Source of the DNA: Methylobacterium sp. FF17
Lineage (GTDB): Bacteria; Pseudomonadota; Alphaproteobacteria; Rhizobiales; Beijerinckiaceae
NCBI RefSeq assembly: GCF_025813715.1
Contig: NZ_CP107532.1
Coordinates: 3,550,001-3,614,000 of the forward strand
Reading direction: 5' to 3'
Length of the DNA: 64,000 bases
Shown here: positions 9,913 through 18,765 of the stretch, piece by piece
How positions within the stretch are numbered: position 1 is the first letter of the stretch
Layout of the letters: each line of letters begins with the position of its first letter
Position numbers and translations under genes: made by a program
Notes under the pieces: model-generated
What the model saw: only the letters and a program-made list of their open reading frames with translations
What the model was told of the DNA's origin: nothing
The model's database searches: none

Positions 9913-11235
9913 TCATGCCAGCCAGCCCAGGGCGCGCCACCAGAGGTAATCCAGCGGTGCGACGACGACGAGCGACGCGAGGCCGGTGATCAGGGTCAGC
10001 TTCGTCGCGGCCCGCAGGGGCACCTTCCCGAGATCGATGGCGACGACGATGGGGGGTGCCTGGTAGGGCAGGAACAGCGTCGAGTATCCGACCACCTGAA
10101 CCATCACGACGGCCATGAGATCGAGGCCGCTCACCCGGGCCATCTCCCCGGCAAGCGCCGTGTAGAGCGCCGGCGCGCCATTGGCGGTGACCGCGACCGT
10201 GAGGATCGTGGCCAGCCCGGTCAGGATCCCGAAATTGTAACCCGGTGCGTCCGGCGCCAGCGGCGCGACCTGGAGCAGGGCATGGCCGAGGCGCGCGCCG
10301 AGACCGGTCTCGTTCACGGTGGCGACGAGGCCGAGCAGGGCGGCGACGTAGAAACAGGTTCGCAGGTTCACGGCACCGAACGCCTCCGCCGGCAGGACGC
10401 CGATGCGCGGCATCAGGCAGATCAGCGCCGCGACGAGCCCGATCCAGGCTGGCGCGATGCCGTGCAGGCTGTCGGTGATCCAGAATCCGAGGGTCGCCAC
10501 GAGGATCAGCGCGAGCCGGCGCGCCTCCGGCCGCAGGGGCATCGTCGGGAGGACGGCCTGGTCCGGCGCGGGGTCGAGGCGGTCCGGAAAAAGCCGCACG
10601 ACGGCGACGATCAGGATCGCTCCCTTCACGAGGGCGAGCACGGGGGCGTGCAGGAGAAGATAGGGCAGATAGGCGAGGTGCAGGCCGTACTGCGTCTCCG
10701 CCGTACCCGCCATGACGAGGTTGGGCACGTTCGCCGGCAGGATCGCGGCCGAGAGGATCGGCGTCGCGAGCCCGACCGCCAGCACGGCGCCGGACCGGCC
10801 GGGGCGCCCGGCCGTGAGACCGAAGGCATCGCAGAGGGCGAGCACCACGGGGACCAACAGGGCGATGCGGCCAAGATTGGATGGCATCACGAAGGCAAGG
10901 GCGAAGGACAGCCCGACGAGACCGGCGATGAACACCGGATACGACGCAGAGAGATGACCGGCGAGGCTTCGGGCGAGACGATCACCGAGGCCCGTGCGGG
11001 TCATGGCGAGGCCGACCACCATGCCACTCAGCACGAGCCAGAACGCCGACGAGGCGAACCCTGAGAAGACAACCGCCGGGCTCGCCAGCCGGAACAGCAT
11101 CGCCCCGGAGAAGAACAGCATCACGGTGACGATCTCGGCCACGAGGCCGCTGGCCCACAGGCCCATGCAGAGCAGGAGAAGGAGCGCGGTCACCGCCACC
11201 GTCGCCTCCCCACTCAAGAATGCTCCCGCCGCCAT
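9913..11235 (-). CDS. SLC13/DASS-family anion permease-like protein
   Basis: This 440-aa integral membrane protein has about 11-12 hydrophobic segments throughout. The halves carry duplicated hairpin-like motifs ([16 protein letters not shown] near 115-130; [11 protein letters not shown] near 170; [17 protein letters not shown] near 355; [13 protein letters not shown] near 395). Such SNT/TANG-type loops are typical of the ion transporter superfamily that includes SLC13 sodium/dicarboxylate or sulfate carriers and the ArsB/NhaD group. Substrate cannot be read from the sequence; dicarboxylate or another anion is the default guess. It sits alone, divergent from nothing, 165 bp upstream of sdhC on the same strand. 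It could supply succinate-type substrates, but that is only a neighbourhood inference. Confidence 0.75.
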   Translation of the reverse strand: MAAGAFLSGEATVAVTALLLLLCMGLWASGLVAEIVTVMLFFSGAMLFRLASPAVVFSGFASSAFWLVLSGMVVGLAMTRTGLGDRLARSLAGHLSASYPVFIAGLVGLSFALAFVMPSNLGRIALLVPVVLALCDAFGLTAGRPGRSGAVLAVGLATPILSAAILPANVPNLVMAGTAETQYGLHLAYLPYLLLHAPVLALVKGAILIVAVVRLFPDRLDPAPDQAVLPTMPLRPEARRLALILVATLGFWITDSLHGIAPAWIGLVAALICLMPRIGVLPAEAFGAVNLRTCFYVAALLGLVATVNETGLGARLGHALLQVAPLAPDAPGYNFGILTGLATILTVAVTANGAPALYTALAGEMARVSGLDLMAVVMVQVVGYSTLFLPYQAPPIVVAIDLGKVPLRAATKLTLITGLASLVVVAPLDYLWWRALGWLA

Positions 11236-11382
11236 CGACCCATCCCACCGCGAGGGGGGACATTGGTCCTACCTTGGAGCCATTCGCAATTCGGAGTTCT
11301 TCGATCAATCCTTCGTCATTCGCGAAGGCTCACCGGAGGATCGACCACGGTGTGGGTTCAGAACGGTCCGAGGGCAGCCCCG

Positions 11383-13608
11383 CTAAAAGCGGGCGGGATC
11401 GAGTTCGAAGGTCGGGGGCCGGGCCTCGAACCATTCGCCATAGTAGGGATCGCGCGGCAGGGTCGCCGCCCACCGGTCGCGGAAGCGCTGGTGCTCGTCC
11501 GCCTCGACGGTGCGGTCGCGGTTGCGGCTCTCGTAATGGTAGAGGCTGGCCTGCGCGCAATAGACGATGCGCAGGCCGCGCGCCCACAGGCGCAGGCAGA
11601 GGTCGACGTCGTTGTAGTTGACTGCGAAGGCCTCGTCGAAGCCGTCCACCGCCTCGAAATCGGCGCGGCGCAGCATCAGACAGGCGCCCGTCACCGCGAG
11701 GTAGTTCCGGTTGCCGACCGTGGAAAAGAAGTGCCCCGGATCGTCGCCGGGAAAACCGCGCCGGACATGGTCCGGCGTCGTGTCCACCACCGAGACGCCG
11801 GCATGCTGGATCTCCCCTGTCTCGAACAGGAGTTTCGGCCCCACCGCGCCGACGCCCGGGATCTGAAGCAGCGCCAGCATCGCCTCGATCCAGTCCGGCG
11901 TGATCACCGCGATGTCATCGTTGAGGAAGATGAGCACGTCGCCGCTTGCGGCCTTCGCCCCGAGGTTCATCTTGGCCGCCACGTTGAAGACCGGGTCGGC
12001 ATAGGTCACGCGGCGCGCCCCATGCCGGTCCAGCGCAGCCTGTGTGCCCGGGCGCAGGTCGCCGTTGTCGACCACGACGAACTCGATGGTTTCGTAGGTG
12101 CTGGTCAGGCGCACGCTGTCGAGGCAGGCCGCCAGCAGGTCGACGGCGCGGCCCCCGACCACGCTGTCGCGCCCGGCGCTCGGAATCACGATCGAGACCA
12201 GGGGCCGTTGGTTGAGCTTGCGGCGCAGCTCGAAGCAGCCCTTGTAGGCGCTGGACCGCGCGTAATCGAGTTCCCCGGTGCGGCGCGCCCGGTCCTCGAG
12301 CCCCCGGATCGCAGCGGCGATGACGTAGTCCTTGTTGTCCATGGTCTGGGCCGTGGAGCCCAGAATGGCGCGCCAGTGATAGAGCACCTGGGGCAGGTGC
12401 ACGACGTTGCGGACGTGCTCGGTGTAGCGCAGGGCGAAATCGTAATCCTGCGCGCCGTTGCAGGCGTCCCGAAAGCCTCCGATGCGCGTGACGATGTCCA
12501 TGCGGTAGAGCGCCAGGTGCGCCGTGTACATGCAGGATTCGAGCGCCTCGGGCGACCAGTCGGGCTTGAAGAACGGATCGTAGCGCACCCCGTCGATGGA
12601 GATCTTGTCCTCATCCGAATAGATGAAGTCGACGCTCGGATCGTCGTTGAGGACCCGTACGAACGCGTAGAGCGCATTGTCGGGGATCGCGTCGTCGTGG
12701 TCCATCAGCGTCATGTAGGCGCCGGTCGCCAGCGCCATCGCGTCGTTCGACGCGGCCGAGATGCGTCCGTTGCTGCTGCGCCGATGCAGCTTGATCCGGG
12801 CATCGGCGGCCGCATAGGCCTGGAGCATGGGCCAGACATGGGCGTCCGACGAGTTGTCGTCGCAGAGGCAGAGCTCCCAATCCTCGTAGGCCTGTGCCTG
12901 GACGGAGGCGATGGCCGCCTCCAGCCAGCGCTTGGGCGTATTGTAGACCGGCATGACGATGGAGATGCGGGGCCGCAGCGAGAAGCCGGCGATCTCGGCA
13001 CGCATCTCTGCGATCGAGCGGCGTGCCGGCGTCTCCACGGTATCGATCCAGGCCTTGTAGGAGGCCGGGACCGGGCGCGGCCGGGCACTGGCGATGAAGG
13101 CGCGCCACAGCTCTGCAGGGGTATTCTCGCGGGCGAGGACGCGAAGGCGCGTCAGGATCGCGCGCGGCGTGCGTTCGGCTTCGGGCAGACGGGCGACGAG
13201 GCGGCGGGCGATCTCTCGGGCCGTACCCAGGGGGCCGAGATGCTCCAGGGTCACCGGCCCGAGACGGAACCGGCCGGCTCCGCTCATGGGATCGAGACGC
13301 AGGCCACGGACGCGGCGGGGTAGCCGGACGAGATTGTCGATCCCGCCTCCGGCGAGTTCGAGCGGGATCGTCAGAGTCTCGCGAAACCCCTTGCCGTCAT
13401 CGACATAGAGGAGCGGCGTCAGCTTCGCGCGGTCGATGGCCGCGAGGTCCGCCCGGATACGGACCCAGCCGCCGCGATGGCGCTTGCGATCCGCCGGCGG
13501 CCAGAGACGGAAATGCGGGTCGCCGCCAGTCGCGCGCCACGTGTCGGGCTCCCCGTCGGCCACGATCTGGCTGAAGGGGTCGAGACGACAGCGAACGATG
13601 CGAGGCAA
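11383..13608 (-). CDS. Two-domain GT2-family glycosyltransferase
   Basis: This 741-aa protein carries two tandem GT-A (GT2) domains. The first starts at RISIVMPVYNTPKRW (about residue 215), with a DHDD nucleotide-sugar/metal motif near residue 300 and the SDEDKI segment after it. The second starts at VSIVIPSAGRD (about 468), with LNDDIAV near 560 and the acceptor-side NYNDVDLCLRLWARG near 680. The first 200 residues are a separate N-terminal region without a recognised fold. Such double transferases usually elongate repeating surface polysaccharides by alternating two sugars. The gene is isolated from a full polysaccharide cluster, although a flippase and a GNAT protein lie 5 kb away (18766-21404). 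Acceptor and sugar are unknown. Confidence 0.85.
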   Translation of the reverse strand: MPRIVRCRLDPFSQIVADGEPDTWRATGGDPHFRLWPPADRKRHRGGWVRIRADLAAIDRAKLTPLLYVDDGKGFRETLTIPLELAGGGIDNLVRLPRRVRGLRLDPMSGAGRFRLGPVTLEHLGPLGTAREIARRLVARLPEAERTPRAILTRLRVLARENTPAELWRAFIASARPRPVPASYKAWIDTVETPARRSIAEMRAEIAGFSLRPRISIVMPVYNTPKRWLEAAIASVQAQAYEDWELCLCDDNSSDAHVWPMLQAYAAADARIKLHRRSSNGRISAASNDAMALATGAYMTLMDHDDAIPDNALYAFVRVLNDDPSVDFIYSDEDKISIDGVRYDPFFKPDWSPEALESCMYTAHLALYRMDIVTRIGGFRDACNGAQDYDFALRYTEHVRNVVHLPQVLYHWRAILGSTAQTMDNKDYVIAAAIRGLEDRARRTGELDYARSSAYKGCFELRRKLNQRPLVSIVIPSAGRDSVVGGRAVDLLAACLDSVRLTSTYETIEFVVVDNGDLRPGTQAALDRHGARRVTYADPVFNVAAKMNLGAKAASGDVLIFLNDDIAVITPDWIEAMLALLQIPGVGAVGPKLLFETGEIQHAGVSVVDTTPDHVRRGFPGDDPGHFFSTVGNRNYLAVTGACLMLRRADFEAVDGFDEAFAVNYNDVDLCLRLWARGLRIVYCAQASLYHYESRNRDRTVEADEHQRFRDRWAATLPRDPYYGEWFEARPPTFELDPARF

Positions 13609-13700
13609 ACCCGGATCCTCTCCGAAGCGGACGCGCCGGGAGGTGCGCCTGCCGGCCGGGGTTTAGGGCAAGCGCGCGGGACGCCGCAAGCGTGACGCGT

Positions 13701-15506
13701 TCAGGCCTGGATCGCCGCGAGATAGGCGCGCCAGCCCCCGTAATGGGTGATCTCCGGAGCCCCGGCCACCGCATGCGCCTCGCATAGGAAGCCGGAGGCG
13801 CAATCCCCGTCCGCCAGCGTGATCTTGCCGATCCCGAGGGGCGCGGGAATCGCCGCCGCGAAGCGCCCGAAACTCGCGGGGTCGAGGCCCCAGACCTCGA
13901 CCTCCAGTCCCGGCCCGGCATGGCCGGGCTCGCGCAGGAGCCCGGGCTTGGCCGGAACCGTGCCGGGCAGGGCGAAGAGCCGGTAATCGGGCGTGGTCCG
14001 GGTGGCCCGAAGGAACGTCGCGCCGAGATCCTGAAGCTGATGGTTGAGGGCGAGCCCCGTGAGGTGTGCGCCGACCACCACGAGGGGAATCCGGGTCTCG
14101 GTGATAGCCGGCACGCGGCTCTCGTCCGGAAGAGCGGCGCTCCGGTCGAGGCCCATCCCGCCATCGAGCCCGCGGTGCAGGGCGTTGGCCCAGGGCGCCA
14201 GGGCCTCGTCGCTGAAAGCCGGCCCGTGCAGCGTCACTCCCGCGGGGAGACCATCGCGCCCGAAGCCGGCCGGGATCGCGATGGCGGCGAGCCCGAGGAG
14301 GTTCGTGAAGTTGGTGTACCGCCCGAAATGGCTGTTGCGCGCGATCGGCTCGGCCTGCATCTCGGCCACCGTATAGGTGGTGGGCGAGGTCGGCAGGAGC
14401 AGGACGTCGAGGCCGGACAGGATCGTGTCGGTGCGACGCTTGAGGGCCTCGAAGGCATAGCGACCCTTGAAGGCGTCGACGGCGCTGTAGCCCTTCGCCG
14501 ATTCGACGATGGCGCGCACGCTCGGGTCCATGGCCGCCGCGTGATCGGAAAAGAACGCCTCGATGGCGGCCAGGCGTTCGGCGACCCAGGGGCCGTCGTA
14601 GAGCAGGGCCGCGATCTCGCGGAACGGGGCGTAGTCGAAGGGAACCGGAACGCCGCCGAGGCTCTGCAGCCGGGCAATGGCGGCATCGTACAGGGCCTCC
14701 GTCTCGGTATTCCCGTAGAATTCGCGCTCACCGGGTTCCAGGACACCGAAGCGCAGGCCGGAGGCGGGCAGGGGTCGCGGCGCGACCGGCCGTGAGAACG
14801 GGTCGGCCGGGTCGAAGCCCTCGGCGACCCGGCGCACCGCGACGCCGTCCCCCACCGTCGCGGCGAAGACCGTGATGCAGTCGAGGCTGCGGCAGGCCGG
14901 GACGAGACCGGTCGTGCTCAAGGCTCCCGGCGTCGGCTTGATGCCCACGATGTTGTTGAAGGCGGCCGGAACGCGGCCCGACCCTGCCGTGTCGGTGCCG
15001 AGGCTGAAGCAGGCGAGCCCGCCCGCCACGGCCACCGCAGAGCCCGAACTCGACCCGCCGGATACGTAGCCTGCGTCGAAGACGCTGCGCGGTGCGCCGT
15101 AGGGCGAGCGCGTGCCGTTCAGGCCGGTGGCGAACTGGTCGAGGTTCGTCTTGCCGGTCACCAAGGCACCCGCCGCCTTGAGGCGCGCGACCACCTCGGC
15201 ATCCCGATCGGGCGTATAGGCGAAGGCCGGACAGGCGGCGGTGGTGGGCAGCCCCGCCACGTCGATGTTGTCCTTGACGGCGAAGGGCAGCCCCCAGAGC
15301 GGTAGGGAATTCGGCTCGGGATGCCGCTCCATCAGATCGCGCGCCGCCGCTACGAGGTCGGCCCGCGGGACGGGGGTGATGAAGATCGCCGGGTCGGCCG
15401 AGGCCGCCATCCGATCCGCGATCAGCTCCGCGACGGCGACGGGATCCAGGGCGCCCGACGCGTAGACCGAGCGCAGGCGCGCGGCATCGAGGATGGGGGG
15501 CAGCAT
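13701..15506 (-). CDS. atzF: Allophanate hydrolase
   Basis: This 601-aa amidase-signature enzyme splits allophanate to ammonia and CO2, the second step of ATP-dependent urea degradation or the end of triazine/biuret breakdown. The catalytic set is visible: Lys78 in FAVKDNIDVAG, the SGGSSSGS loop (149-156) with the cis-serine, and the nucleophile Ser176 in GTDTAGSGR. The C-terminal ~130 residues match the separate allophanate hydrolase C-terminal domain. I start at ATG 15506 (MLPPILDAARL) because AAGGAG lies 11-12 bases upstream; a longer start at 15569 only adds sequence unlike the family. No urea carboxylase gene is in the window. The nearest upstream gene on the strand is ureD, 273 bp away. 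Confidence 0.9.
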   Translation of the reverse strand: MLPPILDAARLRSVYASGALDPVAVAELIADRMAASADPAIFITPVPRADLVAAARDLMERHPEPNSLPLWGLPFAVKDNIDVAGLPTTAACPAFAYTPDRDAEVVARLKAAGALVTGKTNLDQFATGLNGTRSPYGAPRSVFDAGYVSGGSSSGSAVAVAGGLACFSLGTDTAGSGRVPAAFNNIVGIKPTPGALSTTGLVPACRSLDCITVFAATVGDGVAVRRVAEGFDPADPFSRPVAPRPLPASGLRFGVLEPGEREFYGNTETEALYDAAIARLQSLGGVPVPFDYAPFREIAALLYDGPWVAERLAAIEAFFSDHAAAMDPSVRAIVESAKGYSAVDAFKGRYAFEALKRRTDTILSGLDVLLLPTSPTTYTVAEMQAEPIARNSHFGRYTNFTNLLGLAAIAIPAGFGRDGLPAGVTLHGPAFSDEALAPWANALHRGLDGGMGLDRSAALPDESRVPAITETRIPLVVVGAHLTGLALNHQLQDLGATFLRATRTTPDYRLFALPGTVPAKPGLLREPGHAGPGLEVEVWGLDPASFGRFAAAIPAPLGIGKITLADGDCASGFLCEAHAVAGAPEITHYGGWRAYLAAIQA

Positions 15507-15779
15507 GGAATCCTGATCTCCTTCATGACCGCGCTCCGGTATCGGGCGGGCCCCGATACCAGATGGCAATCCCGCGATCGGGGCGGCGCGGGTGATTCGC
15601 GTGTTCCTCGACCGAAGTCGCTCCGCTTTCCGCCACCGGGGCGATCCCGAGCCCTTGCGTCACCGGAACGTTGCGGACGGAAGCCGGCCGCAGGGCCGGG
15701 ATGCCGGCGCCGGCGGACGGTGCCGGGTCTTGCATCCTCCGTGCCGCCCGCCCCAGCCCCTGAACTGTCAAGGGGGCGC

Positions 15780-16634
15780 TCAGTTCTGCCAGACCCGGGG
15801 CAGCGGCGCCTCGCGGTAGGCCGTGAGCACCCGCTGGGCGAGGCTGCGCAGGGCATCCGGGTCGCGGCTGAGGATGCGCAGGACGAGGTGGCCGTTCCAG
15901 GCGCTCGCGGCCGCCGAGACGCCCTCGATCTCGGCTTCGCCGAGGATCGCGCGGGTGCGCTCCAGGCGCGCCTCGGCATCGGGCGCGACGTCGAGCAACG
16001 TCGCCAGGGCGCGAGCACCGCCGCCGATGGCCGCGCGCGCGAGGTGGTCCGACAGGGCGCCGTCGAGGCAGAGGGAGTCCGCGTAGGCCAAGCGGCCGCC
16101 GCGCCGGATGCGCCAGGTATCCGTGAAGCGTCCGCGCGTGATCGCCTCCTGACGTGCGGTCCGTCCGAAGGTGACCGCTTCGAAGGCCAGCAAGCGCGCG
16201 TCCGACGCCAGATCCGCCTCGAACCGGCGCTCCAGGGCGGCTCCATCGAACAGGATCGTCTCCTGCGGCAGGTGCGCGAGGCGCGCCCCCGCCGCGAGGG
16301 TCACCCGCGTCTCGAACCGGCTCACCGGACCATCCGAGCGATAGATCTTCTCGGCCGCGACGGTGGTGAGGACGAGGTCGGCGTCGGCACCGACGTCCAC
16401 CGTGACGCTGAAATGGTCTCCGCAGGCGATCCCGCCGGCGGTGTTCAGGAGCACCGCCTCGCAGGGGCCGCGCGGGCGGCGCGGCAGACGCAGCCGCAAG
16501 GGGCCGGCCTCGGCGATGTCGCGGATGCGGGTGTCGCGCCCATCGGCACAATCGACCCGCAAATGGGCGCGCCCACGCGAGCGCTGCCGAACGGGCACCG
16601 CGACAGCGAGATCCGGGCGGTCCGGGTGCAGCAT
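15780..16634 (-). CDS. ureD: UreD/UreH urease accessory protein, without other urease genes
   Basis: This 284-aa protein has the UreD family features. LLNTAGGIACGDHFSV is near residue 62, followed by TTVAAEKIYRSDGPVSRFE, LPQETILFDGA near 120, and the FEAVTFGRTARQE region. The C-terminus ends in PLPRVW, as is typical. UreD binds apo-urease and recruits UreF and UreG for nickel insertion. Unusually, no ureABC, ureE, ureF or ureG is present here; the gene is linked to sseA (10 bp upstream) and an allophanate hydrolase (downstream). It may serve a urease encoded elsewhere. The start at ATG 16634 has a poor ribosome binding site and may rely on translational coupling to sseA. Confidence 0.88.
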   Translation of the reverse strand: MLHPDRPDLAVAVPVRQRSRGRAHLRVDCADGRDTRIRDIAEAGPLRLRLPRRPRGPCEAVLLNTAGGIACGDHFSVTVDVGADADLVLTTVAAEKIYRSDGPVSRFETRVTLAAGARLAHLPQETILFDGAALERRFEADLASDARLLAFEAVTFGRTARQEAITRGRFTDTWRIRRGGRLAYADSLCLDGALSDHLARAAIGGGARALATLLDVAPDAEARLERTRAILGEAEIEGVSAAASAWNGHLVLRILSRDPDALRSLAQRVLTAYREAPLPRVWQN

Positions 16635-16644
16635 GGCGGTGGCG

Positions 16645-17493
16645 TCAGGCCGGGCCGGTGGCCACGGGGCGCTCGGGGTCCGAACCCCATTCCGACCAGG
16701 ACCCGTCGTAGAGCCCGCGCGGCGGACGCCCGAGGGTCTCCAGGGCCAATCCGACGATGGCGGCGGTGACGCCGGACCCGCAGGTCGTCACCACGGGTCT
16801 GCTCACATCGACGCCATTCTCGGCGAAGACCGCTCGCAGGGATTGCGCATCCTTGAGGCGCCCCCCGGCCTGCAAGGCGGAATAGTGGACGTTGCGCGCA
16901 CCCGGCATGTGGCCCGGCCGGACGCCGGGGCGGGGCTCCGCCTCCTCTCCGCGAAAGCGCGGCGCCGAGCGCGCATCCACGACTTGGGCCGAACCGGTCT
17001 CCAGGGCGCGGGCGACGTCGTTCGCATCCGCCACGGCACCGTGGTCGAGGCGGGCGGTGAAGTGGCGCCGGGCGCGCGGCCGACCCTCGCCGTCCTCGAC
17101 CAGATAGCCCGCCGCGACCCAGGCCGGAAAGCCGCCCTCAAGGATCTCGACATCGCGGACGCCGAAGGTCTGGAGCATCCAGCGAACGCGGGGGGCCGAG
17201 AACAGGCCCATCCCGTCATAGACCACGATATGGGCGCCGTCGCCGATGCCGAGCGCGCGCATGCGGGAGGCGAACACCTCCGGCCGGGGCAGCGTATGGG
17301 GCAGGGGCGAGGTCTCGTCGCTCATCGTGTCGATGTCGAAGCGGATCGCGCCCGGGATGTGCCCGGCCAGATATTCGGCCCGCGCGTCGCGCCCCTGGGC
17401 CGGCAGGTACCAGGAAGCGTCGAGGATCACGATGTCCGGGGCGCCGAGGCGGGTCTGAAGCCATTCGGCCGTGACAAAGGGCGTCGTCGCCAT
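16645..17493 (-). CDS. sseA: 3-mercaptopyruvate sulfurtransferase
   Basis: This 282-aa protein consists of two rhodanese domains. The N-terminal inactive domain begins with FVTAEWLQTRLGAPDIVILDASW. The C-terminal domain carries the active-site loop CGSGVTA near residue 237; CG[S/T]G[V/A]T is the mercaptopyruvate type, as opposed to thiosulfate-type rhodanese. It transfers sulfur from 3-mercaptopyruvate to thiophilic acceptors. I use ATG 17493 (MATTPFVTAEWL); an upstream open extension to 17952 overlaps the divergent secreted-protein gene and has non-coding composition. Ten bases separate it from ureD. Confidence 0.93.
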   Translation of the reverse strand: MATTPFVTAEWLQTRLGAPDIVILDASWYLPAQGRDARAEYLAGHIPGAIRFDIDTMSDETSPLPHTLPRPEVFASRMRALGIGDGAHIVVYDGMGLFSAPRVRWMLQTFGVRDVEILEGGFPAWVAAGYLVEDGEGRPRARRHFTARLDHGAVADANDVARALETGSAQVVDARSAPRFRGEEAEPRPGVRPGHMPGARNVHYSALQAGGRLKDAQSLRAVFAENGVDVSRPVVTTCGSGVTAAIVGLALETLGRPPRGLYDGSWSEWGSDPERPVATGPA

Positions 17494-17668
17494 GGTGTTC
17501 TCTGTTCGATGGACCGGAGACCGGCCGCGGCCGCGGTCGCGTGTGGAGGAAGGCTCACCAAACCACATCCCGGACCGTGTTGCACGCCTCGCGGGACCGG
17601 GGACGATCGAACCAGCCCCTTCCGCCGGGGTTGCCCAGGGGAGTCCACATGCTTCAGGAGCACGATCC

Positions 17669-17977
17669 ATGCGCCTCTCTTCCCTTGTCCTCGCCGCGTC
17701 GCTCGGCGCCATCCTGTCCGGCGCCGCCCAGGCGCAATCCACCATGCCCGGCGGCACGGGCGGCTCCAGCGGCAATCCCGGCAGCGTGTCCGGCGGCTCG
17801 GCCACCACGGGCAGTCCCGGTTCCCTCGGCTCCGCCGGTCCCGCCAGCGGCACGGCGAGTCCCGGCATGGGTGCGGCGCGGAGCCCGAACGCGGCCCCGA
17901 TCCCCAGTGCGGGCCGTCCGATCGCCCCGGGTGCGACCGGATCCGGCTCCACGTCGAGCGGCGCTCCGGCGCGCTAG
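17669..17977 (+). CDS. Small secreted Gly/Ser/Pro-rich protein
   Basis: This 102-aa ORF starts with a clear signal peptide (MRLSSLVLAASLGAILSGAAQAQ, cleavage after AQA). The mature part is low-complexity, rich in Gly, Ser, Pro, Ala and Thr, with no cysteine. CAGGAG lies 9 bases upstream of the ATG. A rho-independent terminator follows at 18002-18028, so it is a single-gene unit. Function is unknown; such proteins are common and poorly conserved in Methylobacterium-type genomes. Confidence 0.75.
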   Translation: MRLSSLVLAASLGAILSGAAQAQSTMPGGTGGSSGNPGSVSGGSATTGSPGSLGSAGPASGTASPGMGAARSPNAAPIPSAGRPIAPGATGSGSTSSGAPAR

Positions 17978-18001
17978 CTCACCGGGATTCGGGAACGGAG
18001 C

Positions 18002-18028
18002 GGCCGGCCCCTCGGGTCCGGCCTTTTT
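18002..18028 (+). terminator. Rho-independent terminator
   Basis: GGCCGG (18002-18007) pairs with CCGGCC (18018-18023), with CCC/GGG extending the stem. Five thymines follow directly (18024-18028). It lies 25 bp after the small secreted protein gene. Confidence 0.8.
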
Positions 18029-18111
18029 CGTCGCAGCCTGCGTCGGGACGGTGCCAGGTACCGTGTCCGTGACTTAAGGAGTATTCGACACCGCAGCCGG
18101 ACGGAGCCGCC

Positions 18112-18366
18112 TTGAACCCGCGCGAGACGTATCACATCGAAGTGCTGGCCTCCGAGGACGAGGCCGGTGCGCGCGGCGAAGACCCCGTTCGCCAGCGGAT
18201 CTCGGTCCGCACCGGCACCGTCGAGGCCGCGAAGGAGCGGGCGCTCACGCTGTTTGCCCGCGCTCGGGCGCCGCAGCGTTCCGGCGCACCCGCCGAGGCG
18301 GTCCGCGTCATCGACGGAGCCGGCACGGAGGTGTTCCGCTGGAGCCGCTTCGACGAACCGGCCTGA
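18112..18366 (+). CDS. Small hypothetical protein (84 aa)
   Basis: This 84-aa ORF uses a TTG start with GGAG 5 bases upstream. The protein is soluble and charged. It reads as a compact alpha/beta fold: YHIEVLASEDEA strand, a helix VEAAKERALTLFARA, then AVRVIDGAGTEVFRWSRF. I recognise no family. The closing pattern (index helix followed by a V-I-D-G-x-G-x-E-V-F-R strand pair) looks like a small domain of the kind often annotated as a conserved hypothetical in alphaproteobacteria. The next gene follows after 15 bp. Confidence 0.6.
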   Translation: MNPRETYHIEVLASEDEAGARGEDPVRQRISVRTGTVEAAKERALTLFARARAPQRSGAPAEAVRVIDGAGTEVFRWSRFDEPA

Positions 18367-18381
18367 CCAGGGGCCGGCCCC

Positions 18382-18729
18382 GTGCGCGCCGTTCTTGCCA
18401 TGCTTCTCGGCTTCGCGGCACTGTTCCTGCGCAGCTACACCGTGCCCCCGGCCCCAGACCGGCGCGGCGGAACCGTGATCTCGCTGGCCTGGCCGAACCG
18501 GCCGGTGTTCGGAAGCCCGCGTGCCGAGTGCCTCGCTCCGCAGGACGGCCAGCCGCTGATCGTCTGCCTGATCGGTTCGGTGGCGAGGGCTAGGGCGGAC
18601 GGCATCCCGTTGCTCCAGATCGGGTTCTGCGGCACCTGCTACGGCCTCTCGCAGCGCATCGCCGCCTTCGGGCGGGACGAGGCCGCCGTCAGCAGCCGTT
18701 TGGCGGAGATCGGCCGCTTCGGCTGGTGA
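18382..18729 (+). CDS. Hypothetical protein with N-terminal hydrophobic segment and CxxC
   Basis: This 115-aa ORF uses a GTG start. The first ~20 residues (MRAVLAMLLGFAALFLRSYTV) form a hydrophobic helix that could be a signal anchor. The rest is soluble, with four cysteines including an FCGTCYG motif near residue 83. CxxC suggests metal binding or a disulfide, but no family is recognised. The ribosome binding site is weak. Composition looks coding and the frame sits tightly behind the 84-aa gene, so I keep it at moderate confidence. Confidence 0.5.
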   Translation: MRAVLAMLLGFAALFLRSYTVPPAPDRRGGTVISLAWPNRPVFGSPRAECLAPQDGQPLIVCLIGSVARARADGIPLLQIGFCGTCYGLSQRIAAFGRDEAAVSSRLAEIGRFGW

Positions 18730-18765
18730 GGCGCCGGCGCGCCCCGCTTGGCCTCAGGCGATACC

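Noticed and set aside
7126..11064. 1312-codon open frame on the plus strand across sdhA, sdhD, sdhC and the permease
   Set aside because: It is antisense to four well-supported genes with full motifs; low-complexity His/Gly/Arg-rich translation is typical of high-GC shadows.
11379..11393. Hairpin CCCGCT-AAA-AGCGGG at the end of the glycosyltransferase gene
   Set aside because: Only 6 bp of stem and no T-tract on the transcribed minus strand, so not called as a terminator.
16645..17952. A 435-aa version of the sulfurtransferase
   Set aside because: The extra N-terminus is antisense to the small secreted protein and is Pro/Ala-rich without homology; MATTPFVTAEWL is the normal start.
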